From: Undaria pinnatifida | Lineage: Eukaryota > Sar > Phaeophyceae > Laminariales > Alariaceae | Assembly: GCA_012845835.1 (NCBI GenBank) | Contig: JABAKD010000001.1 | Coordinates: 8,762,832-8,826,831 of the forward strand | DNA length: 64,000 nt | Reading direction: 5' to 3' | In this document: in pieces, positions 9,701-19,937 of the stretch | Position numbering within the stretch: position 1 is the stretch's first letter | Layout: each line of letters opens with the position of its first letter | Translations under genes and position numbers: made by a program | The notes under the pieces: model-generated | Databases searched by the model: none | What the model saw: only the letters and a program-made list of their open reading frames with translations | Told to the model about the DNA's origin: nothing

Positions 9701-10229
9701 AGACAGCGAGCCTCCCAAAAACATTTTTTTACGAACACCTGGCCTAAACAGCTAGAAATCACGAATATCTGGCCCAGCAGCTGCCGGCCAACTACTAGCA
9801 ACAGCACGACTGTCTGCTCGCGTGTTCTACCAGTCTGCCAGCACCGTCCCTCCGTGCTGTATCCATTTGGTATACATAGCCACTGACGCGATCAACCAAA
9901 CGAAACTGCCACGCTGCTGCAATCAATGCCAATTCTCCAACCAACCACAGAGTTATGAACTAAAACGCCTCCGAAATTCTCTCTCCCAGCAAGAAGAGCC
10001 AAATTATTCTTGGTTCGGTTCCCGATCTCTAATAATCTTCTTTGCGTCCTGACAGAGCTGCCCCCGTCATTCGCCAAACCCATTCATTTTGCGAAAAAGG
10101 AAAAAGTGCCATTTTGATACGTAGCTCTTCCTATCTATCGTATAGTATACGAGTAGCTTGCTTCGACAGTCACGCTGCTGCTCTGTTGCGTGTACCGTTG
10201 TGCGTTTTGCTTTCGCTTTGTTTTGCATT
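9701..10229. other. Unclassified
   Basis: Moderate complexity, no similarity to other parts of the window noticed, and no convincing coding frame. Some 60-75 codon frames exist on both strands without recognisable domains. Confidence 0.4.
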
Positions 10230-10234
10230 TTTTC

Positions 10235-10352
10235 GCCTGGGGTATTCTTCCGCTCCAGAGTGACCGGAGCCTGTCCCGCGCGGCCACGGACTTGATTATG
10301 CGATTTAACGCGAGAACAACAACAACAACAACAACAGCAGCAGCAGCAGCAA
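10235..10352 (+). mobile_element. LINE-1 3' end, severely 5'-truncated
   Basis: Matches the last 110 bases of LINE-1: GGGGTATTCTTCCGCTCCAG, GTGACCGGAGCCTGTCC, ACGGACTTGATTATGCG, then GCGAGAACAACAACAAC passing into an (AGC)n tail. The (AAC)n microsatellite end fixes orientation. Confidence 0.75.
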
Positions 10353-10459
10353 TGCTCTTCCAAGAACGTATACTACGGTGTAGGGACCGACTTACACTCA
10401 TTTGGCCTAAACCCGTTAAGACACGCGCTACCGCGGTTACGGTGGGCCATTTTTTTCCG

Positions 10460-10560
10460 AGGCTTTCCTCTGAAGAGCCCCGAAACCCCTCCCTGTACTA
10501 AATCCAAGTAGTTTTGTCCCCCGAAAACGGGTTTCTAGTTGTAAAGGCGTTAAGGAGCGA
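10460..10560 (+). repeat. R80 dispersed repeat
   Basis: GAGCCCCGAAACCCCTCCCT, TACTAAATCCAAGTAGTTTT, GTCCCC and GGGTTTCTAGTTGTAAAGG followed by CGTTAA. Six loci in the window share this unit, one of them amplified in tandem at 37.2 kb. Confidence 0.65.
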
Positions 10561-10595
10561 GTCGCATCTAAGAAAACAACTCCGGGGAAGATAAG

Positions 10596-10920
10596 CCGGT
10601 CGCCCCGACGGCGTATCAGGTTATCCTCGAGCCTGGTATAGGTCAGTTTCGTGAGTTCGAATCCCCGCCGAGTGCATACTCGTATAAGTTCGTGGGGACT
10701 TTTTTCTTGCGCACAAATTGACTTGCGGAAAGCGCGAGAGCGTGAGTTAGCAACACACTCGATGAAAAATTGACGAGCAGTGGGATTGCTGAACCCTATG
10801 CGCGTTAAAAATTGAAGGCAAGAGAACCGGGGGGGAGAAGGGACGACACCCGTGACCACGGCTTATCCAGAAGCTGGAAAGTAGAAGTGTGCGAAAAAAG
10901 AAAAAAGAACAAAAAAAAAG
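10596..10920 (+). mobile_element. SINE-L copy, full length
   Basis: Head: CCGGTCGCC, A-box-like CGGCGTATCAGG, B-box GAGTTCGAATCC. Body: GTGCATACTCGTATAAGTTC, CGCACAAATTGACTTGCGG, AGCGCGAGAGCGTGAG, GACGAGCAGTGGGATTGC, a G-run, then CCGTGACCACGGCTT, CTGGAAAGTAGAAGTGTG and an A-rich tail. The last two blocks resemble the LINE-1 3' end. One of the best copies for reading the family. Confidence 0.8.
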
Positions 10921-11256
10921 TGCTTATCCCCGTATGATTGAGCCATCTACATATACCCATACAGAACCAGTTGACCAGTATAGCACAGCAGCGCAGCCTC
11001 GGGCGATCTTCTCTGCTGGACACACATGCTTTCGAAACCGCGACTCTCACCGGAGCGCGCAGATACCTTTCCCCAAAACTTTGGTTTGTAGAGTAAACGG
11101 AATAAAACTATAACGCCCGTGCAGCACAAACTCATGCATGGCCTAGATAGCTGCAGTAGTAGGTGCAAATAATTATTCGCATGGCGTTGCAAAAAAGAGT
11201 GAATGACCTATCCGGGACGGTTTGGGGTCAAGGAGCCTCCTGAAAAAGCAGTGTTG
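10921..11256. other. Unclassified
   Basis: No recognisable repeat or gene. Ends where the TRIM-1 terminal repeat begins. Confidence 0.4.
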
Positions 11257-11389
11257 TGTTGAGGAGTTAGTGGGGTATTCAAGTCCGTTTGACTACTTGT
11301 ACAAAAGGTTGACCAATAGCTTTTACCCAAACTAAGCCTTATAACACTCGCCCACCCTGAAACGGTAGGATAGCAGGTCGGCCGGATAT
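11257..11389 (-). mobile_element. TRIM-1, downstream half (split by LINE-1 copy A)
   Basis: Minus-oriented 3' terminal repeat (11257-11346), followed on the + strand by the complement of the purine tract and TAGCAGGTCGGCCGGATAT. It stops exactly where the LINE-1 tail begins. The rest of the element resumes at 14663. Confidence 0.8.
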
Positions 11390-14300
11390 GTTGTAGTTAT
11401 TGTTGTTGTTGTTCTCACATTAAATAGCATATTCAAGCCCGTGGTCACAGGACAGGCTCCAGTCACAAATAGCATATTGAAGCCCGTGGTCACAGGACAG
11501 GCTCCAGTCACTTTGGAGTGGAAGAATGCCCCACGGAAAAAAAATCACAATCAAAAACAAAAGTAGTCGCACACGCATAAATCATAGCTGACGCAACTAA
11601 TGCCTCCGCCAGAAAATATATAAATATGAAATCGGGAGTCAGCCTACGACGTGCCAGGCTCATACTTCTACTGGTACATACGTCTCACTACTCGCGCCTG
11701 AAAAAGCGCGACTACACCGCGTGCCACCCAGAAAAGACTACCACGTACCAGGTACATATTTTGAAAAAATATTACGCGTGGTAGCTATCACCACGCATAT
11801 GCATGTCAGACTCAAGTCATTGGGGGGAAAAAAAATATGAAAAGGAAAGACAGAAAAGAAAAGAAAAGAAAAGAAAGACAGAAAAGAAAGCGGAACGGGA
11901 AAGGAAAAAGAAAAGAAAAGAAAAGAAAAAAAAAAAAAAAAGACAAGAAGAGGAAGCAAGGAAAGAAAAGAAGAAAACAAAACCAAACACAATACTATTA
12001 ATAGCAGACCCTAGGAGCTGACTAAATACGGCATTGGGCTCATAGAGGGTATCAGGTGCATCAATGGGCACAGGGGGGAGAACGCTAACCCAAGGCGAAG
12101 AAGTCAGACCGGCGTTACGATAACTTGTGACGGCCATTCGAAGGCCCACAAGCTTCAGGACGATGATGGCCAGACCCAGACTTGAGTCTCTTGGGCAGGA
12201 CGCCCCCCATTCCTCTCTCCCCCCGCCCCCCGCCCCCGCCACCCCCCCCGCCCCCCCCCCCCCCGCCCCCCGCCTGCGGCACCCCCCCCCCCCCCCCCCC
12301 CCCCCGCCCCCCTCTCCCCGGCCGCTTAGAGATGCCGACGGTGGATGCCGCTGCCGCGGCCTTCGCGTGTCGCTCTGCAGCTTTGCATCTCTCTCCGCGT
12401 CATGCCATTTCCGCATGAATTACTCTGCTCCCTCCTCTACCCGTCGAAACCATCTGCCGGCCTTCTGTGCAGCCTTTCGTCACCCTTCGAATTTCATTCC
12501 AAAGACCGACGTACCCTTCTTCAGATGCACCAGCCCGTCCTTTCTTCTCTTGCCCCTCTGAGTAGCCTTTACCCCCAACAAGCTCCCCAAATATCATCCT
12601 CTGTGGCAGACGCTCCTCCCCCATACGTGCTACGAATCCCGCAAGCAATATCCTCCGTTTGCGCACTATCGCCTCTACGCTCTCGGAAGCTGTCTTGGCA
12701 AGCGCGTCGGCGTACGATAGGGTGTGGTCGTCGCGCTTCCTTTTCCGCCATCCGAGGCATCGGAGGAGCATGGAGTGGTGAACCCGTCGTAGCCTGTCAT
12801 AGTCAGGCTTGTTCGGGCTCCACGTCATGCAACCGTAAAGTAGAGTCTCGATCACCTCGGCTTTCAGCAACCGTACCTTCGACCGTAAGTGCACACCCGG
12901 GCGATCATAGATTTCCATCTTGTACCGCTGGAAGCACGCCCAGGCTCTGAAGACGCCGCGTGATCTCGATGCTGAGGCACCTGTGTGCGCTGATAGCCCC
13001 GCCCACGTACATAAACTCGATCGTTTGTTTGTATACTTAGAGACTGCATTGATGGCGAACGGCGCCTCCCCGCCATCTTTAGTCTGCAGGCACATGACCT
13101 CTGTTTCGGCCTCGGAGACCGTACGCCTGAACGCCGAGCATGCAGTCACGGTCACCGTCATCATCCTCTCCAGCCCTTCTGATGATCGCGATACGATGCC
13201 CGCATCGTCAGCGTTCAGCATACCCCACAACCTCTGCACCTCCTCCTCCTCCTCCTTCCCCCCCCGCCCGTCGACTTTACCTGTGCGTGGTGTGCCCCTC
13301 TTCTTCCCTTTCTCCTTCTTTCGTTGGAGCCGCACCATGTTGTCCGTGATGGCTGCATCAGCGAAGAAGCGTTTCTCGGCCACATGCAGTACCGCCGTGA
13401 AAAACATGTTGAGCAGCAGAGACGCGAGCACAGCACCCTTGCCTGAAACCTTGCCCCACGTCAAACTTATCCGAGCACTCTCCATCGTCCAACCGCACGC
13501 GTGCTTGCATGCCGTGGTGGAATTGGCGGATGACGGCGAGGATTTTCGGTGGCACGCCAAAACGAGCGAGGACATCCCACAGAAGGCTTCGGTTGAGACG
13601 GAGTCGTATGCTTTGGTGAGGTCGATAAAGCACAAGCACAAGGAGGTGTCCTTCTTCCGCGCCAGTTCCTGCAGTCGTCGTGCTACGAACATCATGTCAA
13701 CCGTCGAGCGTTGGGGTCTGAACCCACACTGTTCCTCCGGCAGAATGTTCTCGCGTTTGCAATAGCCACTCAGGCGACCCGCGATGACGTTGAGGAGTAC
13801 TTTGCCGGGGTGAGCCACACTCAGTCCGATTTTTCTTCTTGTGAAGCACCTAAATCGTTGCACCTTTCCATTGTTGCGGCACGCCAACCCCCCTCCACAC
13901 CGCGACGATGATATCGTGGAAGTTTCCGAGCGTGTCCAATTCTCCTTCGTCGGCCAAGACCTTCAGGAGCTCGGCCGGGAGGCCATCGGGCCCTACCGCC
14001 TTTCGGTTCGCCAACGCCCGGATCGCCTCCTCTACTTCGTACCTAGACGGGGCATCGTCCAGTGGTCTGCACGGGGGCCACTGCTGAAGCTCGTCCACAT
14101 TAATCGGATCAAGGGTCGGTGACTTGGTGTTGAGAATTTTTTATGAAACCACCTCACCCACCGCTCGCGGATGAGAGCATTATCCCGCAGCACTTGACCT
14201 TTCTCGTCCTTGATGTACTGCGAGTTAAACGTCCTCTTCCCTTCAACATCCATCCCCTTTAGATGTTTGTAGAAGCCAAACTAATCACCTTCTCGGATAC

Positions 14301-14662
14301 GCCCTTCGAGTTGGCTGGCGTAATCTTCGAAGAACCTCTTCTACAGCTTCCGCCCGCGTGCGTTTGAGATGTTTGCTGGTCGCCTTCAAGGCTCGCCGTA
14401 GACCACGACCCTTTGGAGCAGAACGAAGCCGCTTCCTTGCGTCTTCCCTATCCTGCCATCGTGCATCCAATTCCGCTTTCGTCTCCTCGGTCGCACACCA
14501 ACCCCTCGATACCTGTTTGCGTCGAATACGGGGCAATATGTCGGCCGCATTCGACAGTAAAGTCTTGGTTAATGCCGAGGTCATGCCATCAACGCTTCCG
14601 GTATTAGTACCGGGTATTGGGGAGAAAAACTTGGCGGCTATCGCTTCTTGGATCGATTCATC
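11390..14662 (-). mobile_element. LINE-1 copy A, 5'-truncated, inserted in TRIM-1
   Basis: The 3' end (low coordinates) is an (AAC)n tail, read here as GTTGTTGTTGTTCTCAC. The 3' region has a 44-bp tandem duplication (11417-11510), an AAAGA-rich tract (11825-11985) and a C-rich tract (12208-12316; G-rich in sense). The 5' end breaks within the region between endonuclease and reverse transcriptase, so no endonuclease remains. Flanking GGATAT (11384-11389) and GGATAC (14663-14668) are the probable 6-bp target duplication inside the host TRIM-1. Single-ORF organisation, C-terminal sequence and microsatellite tail are RTE-like; the clade is inferred. Confidence 0.85.
12400..14661 (-). pseudogene. 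LINE-1 reverse transcriptase, copy A, frameshifted
   Basis: On the minus strand the coding order is 14661-14285 (RGWCATEETKAELDARWQ), 14253-14098 (KRTFNSQYIKDEKGQVLRD), 14098-13850 (YEVEEAIRALANRKAVGPDG) and 13887-12400 ([31 protein letters not shown], and the long C-terminus with [10 protein letters not shown]). The catalytic YADD box reads NADD (TAC to AAC) and several frameshifts occur, including one straight after AYDSV. Compared with copy B, 26 bp near 13810 are missing between two GCCAC repeats, removing residues around the [10 protein letters not shown] block. It cannot encode active enzyme. Role in the intact family: target-primed reverse transcription of LINE RNA. Confidence 0.85.
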
Positions 14663-14918
14663 GGATACACGGGCGGACGTGTTCAATATCCAAGCGGTTT
14701 CATGTCCTGGGGATACCGGGGGAAGAGCATTTTTCAAGTTCGACATGGGGAAAGTCTGAAAAAAATACATCGCTGTGGATGGTGGGGTTCGAACCCACGA
14801 CCCAACAATCCCATGGTCTGTTGACGACGCCATTTGTTAAGGCATTGGTGGGGTATAAGTCCGTTTGACCACTTGCAAAAGGTTAACCAATAGCTTACCC
14901 AAACTAAGCCTTATAGCA
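14663..14918 (-). mobile_element. TRIM-1, upstream half (split by LINE-1 copy A)
   Basis: Continues the element begun at 11257: interior CGGGCGGACGTGTTCAATAT, AAGCGGTTTCATGTCCTGG, the T-arm-like GGTTCGAACCCACGACCC, the primer-site complement GTTGACGACGCCATTTG, then the 5' terminal repeat 14835-14918. With the 133 bp at 11257-11389 it makes one ~385-bp element. Confidence 0.85.
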
Positions 14919-15465
14919 GTATAATACTAGCTTCCGATATGTTTTCAACCCACAAAGCATACCATGGTACAGAGAAAGTGCCACATAAATGCCAAGTATA
15001 TACGTGGATTTTTGAGGTGATCCGCACATGTTTTTATAGATCATTTTTTTTGTTTTCCAAAAAGCGCGGCGAAGCAAGCCGCGCTCTCGGGTCGGAGCCA
15101 TAGTTAAGCCTGGGTCAGCGTTGGGGCTCTAGGGTTAAATCTAGGTTTAGCACCAGGGTTAGGTTGGGTCGAGGCGCCCTCTAGCGATTATTTTGGATGA
15201 AAAAAAAAAAAACACCAAAATACAAGAAGAAAAAAAACAGCCTAAAAACCTCTAGACTACACATGAAGTGAATATATATTTGGTACTTTATCTGGTACTA
15301 TTCATAGATCAAACATCGGTAGAGGCGCCTTTAAAAACCAACGAGCTACCTCTTCTGTCTATATCTGAAGCGCGATAATATCAACCACATGTAGGGGACT
15401 AAAAACGCTACGTGCGGTGAGGGGTCACACCTCGGGGACCTTGGTTTGCAGCAGCAGCAACAGCA
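14919..15465. other. Unclassified
   Basis: Contains A-rich runs (15198-15240) and a few GGTTAGG/AGGGTTA words (15115-15165) that do not form a telomeric array. No gene seen. Confidence 0.4.
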
Positions 15466-15870
15466 GTAGCTTGGTGGCTCCATAGCCAAACCGTTAGAGG
15501 CGTGGGAGTGGGTTTTGAGGAGCCGCATCTTCGACTCATGGTCTAGTTCGTAGAACCGGAGTTTCCCCGAATCTCCCATATTTCTGCATATGCGGCTCAT
15601 CAGGGTGGGCTAGTGTTAATATACGGCCTCGAAAGGCCTGTAATTATCCGAACTTGAGATCATTCGGATGAGTTTCGTATGATAAGATTGGCGCTTTATA
15701 TTCGGGAAAGTTAGGAAATGGATCGGAGGCACGTGCCTCCGATCTCAGAAGCCGTCCGGAGCTCTGGTGGAATCGAATAAAGCAACGTCTCTACGAAGGA
15801 AAAGAAATTGAGTACTCTCCGAGGACCTGCTCAATTGGCAGACCCTGCAGGGGGCACACTCTGTGTCCCC
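15466..15870 (+). repeat. R-pal dispersed repeat, copy 1
   Basis: Shares GGAGCCGCATCTTCGACTCA, ATACGGCCTCGAAAGGCCTG, TTTCGTATGATAAG, a perfect 24-bp palindrome (two copies of GATCGGAGGCAC facing each other, about 15721-15744), TCTCTACGAAGG, GAGTACTCTCCGAGGACCTG and CTGCAGGGGGCACACTCTG with 35840-36320, and reversed with 63755-64000. Function unknown. Confidence 0.75.
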
Positions 15871-17098
15871 TCCCTATAACCTTACGCTGAGGTCGCTCAC
15901 GCGAGGTGTTGATGTACCACGCTCTCGCCCTATTTTTTCGTGGTCCCACCCACGAGCTTTCGTGCTGTTTTTTTTCATTTACTTGCGATGTGAAGGAATC
16001 CCCAACCCCGATGGACGGAATGATTCGCTACTCTACTGCACGCTGCGTGCGGCCAAAAAGTAGAATATTTTCTTAATAATGAAGGAAATAAAAAAAGGTG
16101 CTTCGTTTTCGGTTGGTTAGGGAACAGAGTCGTCACTCCTGTTTGCGAGGGGCTCAAAACATCATGGAGTTAAAAAGGGGGGAAATCACAATAACAACAA
16201 CAACAATGCCGTACGTGCCTTTCGTTCGTTGGTCGGTCCCAGGGGATCGATTTGATGCGGGTCGACGAGGAGGGAAGAAATAGTAATAATGGCTGGAATC
16301 TTCTCGCGATACCAAAACGAAGGCGCACGTACTATATACCGAAGTGGTGGGGAGGAGAGGGGAGAAAGAAAAAGAAGAGCGAGCCTGTCCCTGCGTAGTC
16401 GTGTGACCCCGGGTCTGAGTTACAACGTCTTATTGTACGTACGGAGGGAGAAAAATGAGAGAAAGAGCAAGTAAGTGCGAGAAGGGATGAAGAATGAGCA
16501 AAAAAAGAAAAAAAAAACGGGAAATTGCAGAGACTATCAATGGAAGAGGTGGGCACCGGATAGCTTTTTCGACAAACAGAAGAAACGGATAGGAGGAGGC
16601 GTTCTTTTCAAAAAAGAAAAAAAAAATGGTGAAAGCCGTCTCAGTGTATTTAGCAGGTATGTTAAAGCATCCAAAACGTTGGAAACCACGGCCCGTCGGG
16701 TGACTCTTCGTTTCTTTTCCTCGATTTGAAAACCTTGTTTTGTTGTATACTATAAATTTACCATGGTACAGGTTTTGACCCAATAAGCGAATGAAATCGG
16801 GATTTTTTCTGCGATATAAATAGGCGAAACTCGCATATTTTACACCAAACGAGACTGCTATTTTCAGCGAATTAACCTCAAACTCGCATAGGAGCCTCAT
16901 AGGTAAAATAAAACCTATATGAAGCATGAAAATATGCGAGAAAACAAACGCGAAAAAAAGACCGTTTTAAAGCGAAAAAAAAGGGCCAGCTTATTAGGTC
17001 AAAAAAGCCTATTTAAAAAAAAAAAAAACTATTGTTTGTTGTGTACTTTTGCTCCCCAGAGAGTTGCTTTTCGTTCGTTTTGTGTGTTCATTGAGCTG
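15871..17098. other. Unclassified, with one short dispersed repeat
   Basis: 16300-16425 shares CTTCTCGCGAT, GAAGGCGCACGTAC, a purine-rich stretch and GTGTGACCCCGGGTCTGAGTTA-like text with 39846-39945, so a further repeat family is present. A-rich runs at 16500-16520, 16610-16626 and 17015-17030. No host gene. Confidence 0.45.
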
Positions 17099-17102
17099 CA
17101 GG

Positions 17103-17482
17103 TGTTACAAGGCTTAGTTATACGGGTAAGCTATTGGTTAACCTTTTGCAAGTGGTCAAACGGACTAATGCCCCACTAATAACCTTAACAAATGGCGTCG
17201 TCGGCAGGAACATGGGTTTTTTGGGTCGTGGGTTCGATCCCCACCGTCCACAACAATAAACTTTTCAGATTTTCCCCATGTCGAACTTGAAAAATACTCT
17301 TCCTGGTATCCCCAGGAAATGAAACGGCTTGGATATTGACAGAGGTCCGCCGTATATCCGGCCGACCTGCTATCCCGCCGTTTCAGGGGGGGAGAGTGTT
17401 ATAAGGCTTAGTTTGGGTATGCGCTATTGGTTAACCTTTTGCAAGTGGTCAAACGGACTAATACCCCACTAAGTCCTTAACA
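17103..17482 (+). mobile_element. TRIM-1, complete copy with CAGG target duplication
   Basis: The cleanest plus-strand copy, 380 bp. 5' repeat 17103-17190 (TGTTACAAGG...CCTTAACA), then two bases, then TGGCGTCGTCGGCAGGA at the primer-binding position (17193-17209). T-arm-like GTGGGTTCGATCCCCAC. Purine tract AGGGGGGGAGAG (17385-17396) directly before the 3' repeat 17397-17482. CAGG flanks both ends (17099-17102 and 17483-17486), as expected for integrase-mediated insertion. No open frame of use, so mobilisation must be in trans. Confidence 0.85.
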
Positions 17483-17574
17483 CAGGCTCGTTTTAGTGCG
17501 GATGGGTGCCCTATACATATCTATCTATACTATGATGTTGGTCATAGAGCGCTGCCCACTGAGCTTCCACGCCT

Positions 17575-17690
17575 CGGACTCAGTCGCTCAGTCAGTGAGC
17601 AGTAGCTTGCTTTATAACCAACAAAGTATGTGTTTTCGAGTCATTCATAATCATGGCATTGACGTGTCAGTTGAACTCGAAAACACATAT
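17575..17690 (+). other. tRNA-derived fragment
   Basis: CAGTCGCTCAGTCAGTGAGCAGTAG resembles a D-arm, and TATAACCAACAAAGTATGTG with TTTTCGAGT follows. The same TATAACCAAC block with an A-box in front recurs at 19938, 20200 (reversed) and 21110. A small dispersed tRNA-related family, no functional tRNA fold. Confidence 0.4.
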
Positions 17691-17950
17691 ATATATATAT
17701 ATCCTCTATATCAGGTGTGTGAGGAATTTTATTTGTCGTTTTCAAGCAAGCGGCTGCGTTGACATATACTACCTGGCTCGATGTAAAGGAAAGGAACACC
17801 ACCTCAGCGATCATCTACTACACGCTATAGGGCATGTTTCCATGAGCACCACTAGCAAGAGCACCAGACATGGACGCGACATCTACAGGACCACAACGTC
17901 TTCGACGACAGTGGGGAGAAAACAGGGCGTATAATCGTACACTAGATAAT

Positions 17951-18560
17951 AATAATATGAAAAGGAAGTACAGACAGATATGTTAACACTGCGGTAGACC
18001 ACACTACCAACCTATTACGCAGGGTATTTCGTACCTCCGGCCGTTTGCATCATCGCCTGACAACCTCTACCAAATGCAGTAGCATATGCCTAACGAAGTA
18101 AAAGTTACCCTCGTGTTCAATAGTGGTGACACTGCATGCCCACATCACCTCGCTTGTTGTATTTGTAAGATGTATCTCTGTCTTAGAATTGGCAACCTCA
18201 GAGCCCCATATCGGCACGTTGAAAATCATGGGCGTAAACTCGTACATTTGAGCCAATAACAATGTGAAAAGGTAGTACAGGCAGATGTGTTCAAATTGCG
18301 GTAGACCAAACTACCAACCTATTACGTAGGGTATTTCGTACATACCGTCTGCATGATCGCCTCCCAACCTATGCCAAACGAAGTATGACTAACGAAGAAA
18401 CGTAATTGAGCGCAGGTATACCAAGCGTTCCTTTCAAAACACTGACGATTCGCACTTCTCCCTCTCGTGCTCAATGGTGGTGACATTGCATGACCACATC
18501 ACCTCGCCTGTTGTATTTTGCAACATGTATCTCTTTCATATAATTCGCGATGTCAGAAAA
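17951..18560. repeat. Tandem duplication, period about 306 bp
   Basis: AGTACAGACAGATATGTT near 17966 recurs as AGTACAGGCAGATGTGTT near 18272. The following blocks (GCGGTAGACCA, CTACCAACCTATTACG, AGGGTATTTCGTAC, GGTGACA.TGCATG, CACATCACCTCGC, ATGTATCTCT) keep the same order in both units. The second unit is about 50 bp longer through insertion near 18410. Confidence 0.75.
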
Positions 18561-18659
18561 TAATGGTAACTACAGTTGCATAATTCTATCTTGCGATCCA
18601 TGTACAACAACAAATTATGAAACTTTAACACGTTATTCACCACACCTAAAGATTGTGTT

Positions 18660-19110
18660 ACATACCACATCTAACATCAAATCTTCTAGAATAATAAACA
18701 ATACCAGGCAGGTGATATAATAAAGGGATGTCTTCTTGCTACAATCGTCAGATTTGTCTTTTATTGTTTCCGCGCACATATTGAAGTGTACCGCCCGCCC
18801 CCCCCGCCCCCGATCCCTCTTGTTCAAACGCCCCACCTAAAATCAAAATCTGCCAGAGTAGTAAACACTACCAGCCGGCTGATATCACCTCATTATCTTT
18901 CTGGCATTTAACATCAAATCTTCTAGAATAATAAACAATACCAGGCAGGTGATATAAACGGATGCCTTCTCTTGCTACATACAACCGTCAGATTTGTCCC
19001 CTTTGAGAACTTATAGTCCGCGCACATATTGAAGTGTCCCGCCCGCCCCCCCCCTCCCCCCCGATCTCTCTTGTTCAAACGCCCCACCTGCAATCAAAAT
19101 CACCCCCCCC
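18660..19110. repeat. Tandem duplication, period 237 bp
   Basis: ATCTTCTAGAATAATAAACA starts at 18681 and again near 18918, followed both times by ATACCAGGCAGGTGATATAA, a CGTCAGATTTGTC block, CGCGCACATATTGAAGTGT, a C-rich tract and TCTTGTTCAAACGCCCCACC. A further C-rich partial unit continues to about 19200. Confidence 0.75.
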
Positions 19111-19544
19111 CCCCCCGGCTTCTTTTTTTTTCCCCGCTTTTTTGTTCAAACGCCCCACCTACAATCGAAATCGGCCAGAGTAATTATCACTTCTACGCAA
19201 TTGATATGACGTCATTATATTTCTAGCCATCCATGACGTAGCTTTCATTCACCCCCCCCCCAAAAAAAGCCCCCTCCTTCCCCACCACCCGCACGATCGC
19301 CTAGCACCACGCGTATAGCAAACCCCTACATCTATGCGATTAAAAACCCTTTCGCCCCCCCCCCCCCCCCCCCTACCCCCCCCACCCCTACCCCCACCCC
19401 CCCGAACGCTCCGCCCTCTCCTCACTGGTTGTACGACTTACAGGACAGGATTTATAGTTTCCACGCACAAATTGAGCTGCCCCGCCCGTCCCGCCCCCCT
19501 CCCCCCCCCCCCCCCCCTCCCCCTCTTGATCAAACCCAGACCCC
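19111..19544. repeat. C-rich tracts and RepX fragments
   Basis: Contains C runs at 19103-19117, 19252-19262, 19354-19406 and 19497-19522. Between them are pieces (GGTTGTACGACTTACAGG, TTTATAGTTTCCACGCACA) of the RepX element that lies complete next door. No gene. Confidence 0.6.
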
Positions 19545-19865
19545 ACGTCCTTGAAAACTCCGCCGGTTATTCGACTTACAGGATTCACTTGATAAACTGA
19601 TGCAGTTCCTTCCACAGCTGTCAGATTTCATCCCCCTCAGAAACGGGTTTTATAGTTTCCGCGCACAGACTGACTAACATCACCCTGTTGGCCCTGATAG
19701 CTACACTGCAGTTGCAAGGGGAGTCGCCGACCTATCTCCCTAATGAGGACACACAACCCGTAATACGCGCGATCGGAGTATCATACACAGCTTGCAAAGA
19801 TGAAGTTTATAGACAAAATCTTTGATCTCACAGCTGGAGGAGTGCATTTTTATTTTTGATATATA
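19545..19865 (-). repeat. RepX copy, long
   Basis: Reverse-oriented copy with GGTTATTCGACTTACAGG, CTGATGCAGTTCCTTCCACA, CTCAGAAACGGGTTTTATAG, TTCCGCGCACAGACTGAC, TCACCCTGTTGGCCCTG, GGGGAGTCGCCGACCTATC, AATACGCGCGATCGGAGTAT and the A/T-rich end near 19850. Confidence 0.7.
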
Positions 19866-19937
19866 TACTAGTATATATATAGATTTATTTCGTTGGTTAT
19901 AAAAAGCACTACGATTCCAGTGGGTTACTGAGTCACG

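Noticed and set aside
15113-15170. Interstitial telomere-like sequence (GGTTAGG, AGGGTTA), also CCCTAA words at 7561-7605
   Set aside because: Words are scattered and not tandem; any GC-balanced repeat-rich DNA gives a few.
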